Positions 58,301 to 64,000 of a stretch of DNA of 64,000 bases are shown here, piece by piece (the first letter of the stretch is position 1; every line of letters begins with the position of its first letter). Location: contig CP093829.1 of assembly GCA_033063855.1 (NCBI GenBank), positions 3,482,243 through 3,546,242 on the forward strand. Direction: 5' to 3'. The DNA is from Smittia aterrima. Taxonomy: Eukaryota; Arthropoda; Insecta; Diptera; Chironomidae. Both the position numbers and the translations under genes were made by a program. The notes under the pieces are model-generated. The model saw nothing but the letters and a program-made list of their open reading frames with translations, was not told the DNA's origin and did no database searches.

Positions 58301-58922
58301 TCAACATTCTCGGAAACTATGAAAGGGTTTCACTTCGCTGTGTACGTTAGTAAACAGCGTGACGAGGCCTTTGTGACATGAAAAATCTAAACGCCACATT
58401 AAAAATAGTTTTTTTTTATTCCGATACAAAAGCGTTGCGTTATCGCATTCCTCCGCTAATTGTTACTTATACTTCGATTAAATGAAACTCACCATCAACT
58501 GAATCACGATGCAAGCCTCGTATTTGATCGTTTATGAGGTTTGTACTTTTGGGAACATTCAAGGCTTGTCGAATCCCAACTGAATTTTGATCAAAATGAC
58601 CTGGACCGCTTTTCGGCACGTGAGAGTTGCAATAAACCTGTAGATGATGGAATCATCGATTAAAAGATTCACCAACAAGTTAACGTAGAGTAAATTTAAT
58701 TATGCACAGCGAGTGATTTCACGCCTAACTGACCTCCTTATCATCTTGATTATGCTGACTGTTGAAGTATGTTTTCAGCGTGAGTTTTGATCCGCATGTT
58801 CTGCATTTAAAGCAACCGGTATGAAAGAAAGTGAAATCCTTCAACGGGCCTATTCTATCCACTTGATAAACAATTTCTTTGCACCGTAAACAGGCTGACT
58901 CGTAGAAATTGGGTCGATACAT
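52320..58922 (-). CDS. hil: Hillarin (LIM and KY/transglutaminase-like domain protein)
   Basis: Ten exons, high to low: 58734-58922, 58493-58637, 57294-57395, 57126-57229, 54347-54487, 53090-54289, 52907-53032, 52731-52844, 52513-52676, 52320-52458. They encode 807 aa in continuous frame. An N-terminal LIM domain (CLRCKEIVYQVD, FFHTGCFKCRTC, YCNSH) is followed by a charged coiled coil (HLEMKHRKEEDDLYRRF). Next comes the KY/transglutaminase-like domain (DIEKARTIFRWITVKNLN, RLCSYAGLHCVVIKGYSKS, FRNSWNAVYVAGAWRFVQCNW) and two further repeats. Fly Hillarin associates with septins and cytokinetic structures. The residues at the usual catalytic places read GTESYH, NSWNAV and QCNW rather than GVC, HAWNEV and DxxW, so no Cys-His-Asp triad is seen. 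It is probably a non-enzymatic scaffold. Confidence 0.9.
54488..57125. other. Hillarin intron between exons 4 and 5
   Basis: 2.6 kb with canonical GTATG donor and CACAG acceptor. Several short ORFs look like chance. No nested gene or repeat was recognised. Confidence 0.55.
57396..58492. other. Hillarin intron between exons 2 and 3
   Basis: 1.1 kb with canonical ends (GTGAG, TGAAG). Nothing else was recognised. Confidence 0.55.
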
Positions 58923-60762
58923 TTTTAATTGCTTTTCTTTGTTTGCTTCACTATCAAACTTTAACTTTATAGCTTCATCACTTTATCCATGCTGATGACT
59001 AACGATGAGAGAATCTTTCGCAAATATTCAGCGCAGCTGCAATAAACAACACAAACCACAATCTCAATAAAGCACATCGAAGTAGAATCAACTTAAAAAT
59101 CAATCAGTGCATGTGATCCATTCAGGTCCGACGATTTAAATAGTGAAGAGAGGAAAATAGATAACAAGCAAACGATTACTCCGAAAATTTACAATTGCTT
59201 CAAATTCTGTTTTTTCTTTCTTGTTCCGAATAATTTGATTAAACAGTTTCACTTGTTAGCGGTTCATTTAATTGAAGGTTCATTAGAAAAATCACTTCAC
59301 ATCGCACTTGTTTGCACAAAATTCGACAGAGTCAAAGCAATTAAATATTTCAAAACACCATCGGCAATCCTTCTTTCTTTCAGTTCGTCTCTACATCATC
59401 TTCCACCTTCTTTCATCATTTTCCACATCACAAATAAAAACTTCAATGGTTATGATGTCATCGAACGTTTGACTTCATCGTCGAGTTCCCTAATCAACAT
59501 AACTTCGCGTATGATCGCAAACATCACTGTCATAAAGAAATTTCACCGAAAAAAAAAGAAAGAACAGCGGGCAACGACGACAGTCATGCGAATTGCTGGG
59601 GCTCGTTTATTTTACTTTCATAAATAAACAAGTGAAACCTGAATCGGAATGGAAACAGCGGAATTTCAATGAACTTTGTCCCACTAAAAATTTTACACGC
59701 CTTTTCAATGTGCCCATCTGCGACGAAACAAGAAAAGATTTAGATGCTCGAAGCAGAGGCCAAAGCGCAAAACATTCAATTAATGGATTAGCCAAGTAAT
59801 AATTCACTTTCGACGTTGGAATTCACTTTAAGAGTCAACCTCAGCTTCTGAACTATTTATTTCCATCTCATTCACTGAATTCTCGATAGATGACTTGAAT
59901 GGATCTCATGCAAATATTTAAAATATTTCTTTGATTGCTGATGATGATGACGTTTTAAATAACACACACAACGAGGGATTACATGAAATATTATCCGCGG
60001 AATGGACCAAGCGCACAACCGACAAGTCTGAATTTCTGTAAGCAACTAACTTTTTTTTTTCTCACAACACTCACAACTGAAACAACAGTGGATTGAGTTT
60101 TATGTTGTTGACTTTTTGTTGTTTCTCTGTTGCGTTGCACAAGATTCTTGAATGAAGAGTTTTAGTTGACGAATGGGAAGTTTACCGAAAATTCTGATAA
60201 GAATAACAATTAGATTTTGTTTATTAGTTGATTCACGTGATCTGATGAAACATCAAATTTATGTAAAAACATTCATGCACTTGATCTCAATTGTTTGACA
60301 ACCTGTTGACTAATTTTTTTTACAAGTGATTTTTTCTCATCAGTTTTCTTTTATTTTTTTCACACAACTTTAAATTACAAGTTTTTTGTTTACTCTTGTT
60401 TTACTAAATCACGAATTAAACTTCACTAAATCTGCTTATTTTCAATTTTTTATGAGCTCAGAAGATTTCATGATCAATTTTGCAGAAAGAGACAGAAACT
60501 GAATGCGCTTCATTTGCTTTGCAATTCTATCGAAACAAGATTTGTAGATGGCGCTGTTGAAATTCAAAAATAATCGTCAACTGATTTTTGAGCTTTTCCA
60601 ACTTTAAAGCTTTCTAAATAGAAGTGACTGTAAATCTTTCAAATCAAAGAAAATCAAAGATTTCACATAATTAAATTAATTTATTTTAGCAATTTACATT
60701 TCTTATAAAATAATTTACAAAACTGTGAGCAGGATTCGGTTGAAGTGGGCACGCAATTATAT
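58923..60762. other. Intergenic region between hillarin start and PAP2 gene 3' end
   Basis: It should hold the hillarin promoter and 5' UTR and the PAP2 3' UTR. The longest ORF (59235-59627, 130 codons, plus strand) is rich in Ser/Lys/Phe without a domain, and is judged chance. No repeat or RNA gene was recognised. Confidence 0.5.
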
Positions 60763-63700
60763 TTAACTGCTGATGTTTTTCGCATTAAGTTCATATTTTG
60801 TTGTAGGCAACTCTTCAGAGAGAGTTTGCAATTTGTTTAAACGTTTGATCCAGTAGCTAGTAAGAAGAGCAAAGAAAACGCCCAAGGCAGCTCCTGCCAA
60901 AACGTCAGACCCTGTTTAACAAAAAAACGAGAATTATATTTTCAATTTCAACGTTTCTTTGATTGCCCAGCTTACAATGATGCTTATAATCGCTGATGCG
61001 ACTCAGAGCAGTAAACATGGCCATGATCATCAAAATGAGTTGAAGACAATAATTTAGGAGCTTTGACTTTTTCCAACGCATTCGAGAATCGAGGTAGACC
61101 TGGGAATTTATTTTAAAATTTATGTTATTACAAGCGTTTGTCGATGTTTCTCAACTTACCGCACAAAACAACATTGTGTAGAACGAGAAACTGGAGTTGG
61201 CACTTGGGAAAGACATTCTCATGTCTTTGAGAATTTTATCAGTCACCGACGGATTACTGCAGGTAAAATTCTCAACATATCGGTGCAGGTTTATGACGTT
61301 ATTGCAGTCGGTTCCATCACTCATTATCGGTTGGCAGACCTTCAGGAAGGAAGAGAAGGGTTTAAAATATATTTGCTTTAAAAAACAAGAAAATTAGAAG
61401 CTACAAATAATTCTTAGCTTCAAATGGTTTATTAGTTTTCTTAAAGTCTATGGAACTCCGACTCTTAAAGTCTTCTTTGCATTCAACTCTTTAATCGATG
61501 TAGCCTGTTACTGGCTTGCGAAAGTAATAAATCAAACGCAAAAGTGGTTTTAATTTATGGCATGAAGCATGAAACTGAGCGAGTTAATTGATATTAGCAT
61601 AAACAGGAAATGACCAATCTTCAGGTCATCAATTAAGATGCAGAGAGTTTGAGTCTCTAAATTTGTGGTTTCAAATATTCAATTAAAGTTAATTGAGTCG
61701 TCACTGGTTTCTTCGTGATCAGGAACAACTTTTAGTAGCCATCAATATCAGTTGCTCGATCTCAACATTGCATTGGCGACTGTTCTGTCTAATAAATGTT
61801 GAACAAAGAGTAATAAATCAAGAAACATGAAATCTACATCGATTAGTTGCGTACGCGATCGTGAAATCTACACGACGTTTTGAGAACTAACAAAATGTAA
61901 TTACTTTGAAGCTACTGAATAATATTTGAAAGGCGATAAATCAGAGAAACTCGAACTTACGCTGATGAAATGTGGTCGAAGGCGGCCGACTGAATATTTC
62001 GCAATCTCTGTGGTGAGTTGACAACACGCAGCTCCAAAAGTGAAGAATCCGACGTATTTGTACAAGTTTTGAAGTGTCATCGGTACATTCCAACTGAAGA
62101 GCTTCAATTTCCGATCGCCATCCAAGTTTAACTTTCCTCGAACCAATTCAATCACAACAATCTGAATAATGAAGAAATATTTATTGCATCAACACACGCT
62201 TTTCTGAAATTTATATGCTACGTTCGGTCTTGAAATAAATCAAAGTCAGTCAATTGATTCTTAACGCTTTTTCGTGCGACATGAGTTTTAATCGCCATTC
62301 GAGCACTTCAAAAGCAGAGGAGGTGGATTAACTCAATTCTGATCAGGTCAAAGATCCAACCCGTCGTCTCGGGTGTACACGAGTAGATTATCTCGAAACT
62401 CCTCCACCTTCGTTGCTTTCGTAGTTTCTTTTCTTGTGACATTCGCGGCTTTTTGCGTTGGATATTCTTTTAAAAAAAATATCTGAATTTAATTTTCTTC
62501 ATGTTTTGCCTCTGGATAAAATGGTTTACTCTTCTTTTCACTGCAATTTATTCAAGAGTATGGACAGCAGGAAAGAACAGGAAAGTTAAAGCCAATCAAT
62601 TATCCAACGAGAGAAACATTATTTCAAGATCAAATTTGCAAAGTAATAATTTTGAGTAATGAAGAAACAACGTGAAAATTGCATCGCCGACGTCTTGAGA
62701 AAAGAAAGATCGAGAAATCGAATCAGATTTCATAGTTTGTCTGCTCTTCCAGACAATGCAGCTCAAGTGGGATTCGATCAATGAAATTTTCGACGCACAT
62801 CTCAAGAGGATTATACGATGCAATCCAGACTTGACGCTCTCGCAATGAGCAGACTTGAAATCAAAAAAGAGTCTTTCCTGAGAAGGGCAATATGTGGTGA
62901 AATGATCCGTTCACGAAGCGAAAATGTTTTAAATTAATTTCTTATCGCGACGCGAGAATCGCAAGAAATTGTTTCTGCCCCTTTTACGCTTGTTATTCTT
63001 ACGGGGAGGTCCACTCAACGCCGATAATAATTCGGATTTCTCCTCTCGCAACCAACAGACGCAATAAAAATTAATTTAATTACTGTAATTCGAAAACACT
63101 TTTAATTCCCAAATCTTATCCAAAAATCCAAGCTCTGTATAATCATCATTAGCTGAAAACTCGTTCCTTTAATAATCTCATAAATTTCGATTAGTTTAGA
63201 CACAAAAATTCATAATTTCTTTCCTTTGATTCCACACCTTTTGGTGTTAATAAACTTTCCGAGATGATGAATGTTGCTGCGGAGAACAAGAAAGCGAATT
63301 GAGATATTTTTTTTGTATAAATTACCGAGAATTATCTCAGTTCGCTTCTGATCCCTGCGAGTTCCATTAAAGCAGCAAATTTGAATGGACTCGAGTTTCT
63401 CTTTTTCTTGGAGATTCAATGGACTGAGAATTTATTGAGTTGACTTGACAATGCATCAGGAATTTATCAAACTGATTTCATGCAGGCATCGTAGGTTAAC
63501 GAGAAACTTCGTTTTCAATATCAAATAAAAGTTTTTCGGATCAAAGAAAACAAACATTCGTAGTAAAGAACTTGTTTTGACGTTTTCAAATTCTTTTTTC
63601 ATTTGATGTTTATTTCTTTTGATCGCCTCCTTTCTTCGTCTCGTCAAAAATGCCTCTTTAAGAAAATATTTAAGGCCACAAAACGATTTCTTTTATAACT

Positions 63701-63961
63701 TCGGAAGCGTTTGATAAACAAATAAATATCGCTCGAATCAAGAAGCACGTCACGAACGAGCGCTCGTTAATTGCATTCTCGAGCCATTGTCTCGGTGAAA
63801 GATACTCACAAGTGACACAGGTAATAAGAGTCCAAACACGTATAACATCCAATGAGTGACAGTCGATTTGTGATAAGGATGCAGAAGCGACTCATCGTTG
63901 CAGAAAAATCCTCGATTGTAAGGCTCGCCGATCGCGAAGAAAATTAAAATGGGGACGACAA
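60763..63961 (-). CDS. Wunen-like PAP2 lipid phosphate phosphatase with altered C2 motif (5' end outside window)
   Basis: Five 3' exons, high to low: 63810-63961, 61961-62161, 61160-61339, 60976-61099, 60763-60911. They cover about 268 residues in continuous frame; the first exon(s) lie beyond the window. The sequence matches the wunen/LPP family: GEPYNRGFFCNDESL after the first membrane segment, C1 KYSVGRLRPHF, and C3 SRISDYKHHWSDVLAG. Several hydrophobic membrane segments fit the six-pass fold. These enzymes dephosphorylate extracellular lipid phosphates and in flies guide germ cells. The C2 motif, normally PSGHSSF, reads PSANSSF here, replacing the catalytic His with Asn and Gly with Ala. 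Activity may be lost or changed. The 62162-63809 intron (1.65 kb) and the 61340-61960 intron (621 bp) show nothing else. Confidence 0.88.
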
Positions 63962-64000
63962 CTAGAAGAGAATTAAGATAAAAATAAATTTACAAGCCAT

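Noticed and set aside
59235..59627. 130-codon plus-strand ORF upstream of hillarin
   Set aside because: Ser/Phe/Lys-rich, no signal peptide or domain, no splice context. It looks like a chance ORF in a noncoding region.
62350..62400. tRNA-like stretch near AACCCGTCGTCTCGGG
   Set aside because: No cloverleaf with proper A and B boxes can be folded from it by eye.
1..64000. CRISPR array, operon or bacterial contamination
   Set aside because: There are no regularly spaced short repeats. Genes have GT-AG introns and animal orthologues throughout.

Overview
This looks like a dipteran insect genome, probably a nematoceran midge. That is inferred from the orthologues (Khc-73/KIF13, inturned, hillarin, Aly/REF, V-ATPase G, wunen-type lipid phosphatase), the AT-rich sequence, the short GT-AG introns (about 50-70 bp) and the dense gene packing. 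I place no name below that level. Exons were assembled by eye from reading frame, splice consensus and phase. All multi-exon genes given with exon lists keep a continuous frame.

Region 1 (1-10157) is an accessory, duplicated zone. It holds the 3' end of an NFXL1-like gene and two copies of an unrecognised multi-pass membrane protein gene inside roughly 1.3 kb duplicons. It also holds a DUF1091-type secreted protein gene beside its truncated copy, leucine-rich-repeat debris, a spliced orphan gene fragment, and a second repeated noncoding block.

Region 2 (10158-30625) contains the four-exon V-ATPase subunit G gene. It is followed by a complete 16-exon, about 17.7 kb minus-strand gene for kinesin-73 (KIF13). 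One large intron of that gene carries a 1.4 kb AT-rich insert flanked by perfect 155-bp direct repeats.

Region 3 (31296-41705) is a compact run: a SET/MYND (SMYD) protein, a small secreted peptide, a GLIS/sugarbabe-like zinc-finger factor, an XRCC2-like RecA protein, the mRNA export adaptor Aly/REF and the planar polarity effector inturned. Several are divergent pairs with short shared upstream regions.

Region 4 (41706-51298) is a tandem array of F-box genes: two intact copies, one decayed copy and one different minus-strand F-box/LRR gene. The spacers contain antisense relics of the 3' end of that minus-strand gene and a 78-bp captured piece of inturned.

Region 5 (51473-64000) has an Nnf1/PMF1-like kinetochore protein, hillarin (LIM plus transglutaminase-like KY protein) and the 3' part of a wunen-like PAP2 phosphatase. 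The PAP2 C2 motif of the last reads Pro-Ser-Ala-Asn instead of Pro-Ser-Gly-His.

The genes do not form a pathway. The most interesting material is the F-box array and its relics, the direct-repeat-flanked insert, the duplicated orphan membrane family, the altered phosphatase and the odd zinc-finger spacing.
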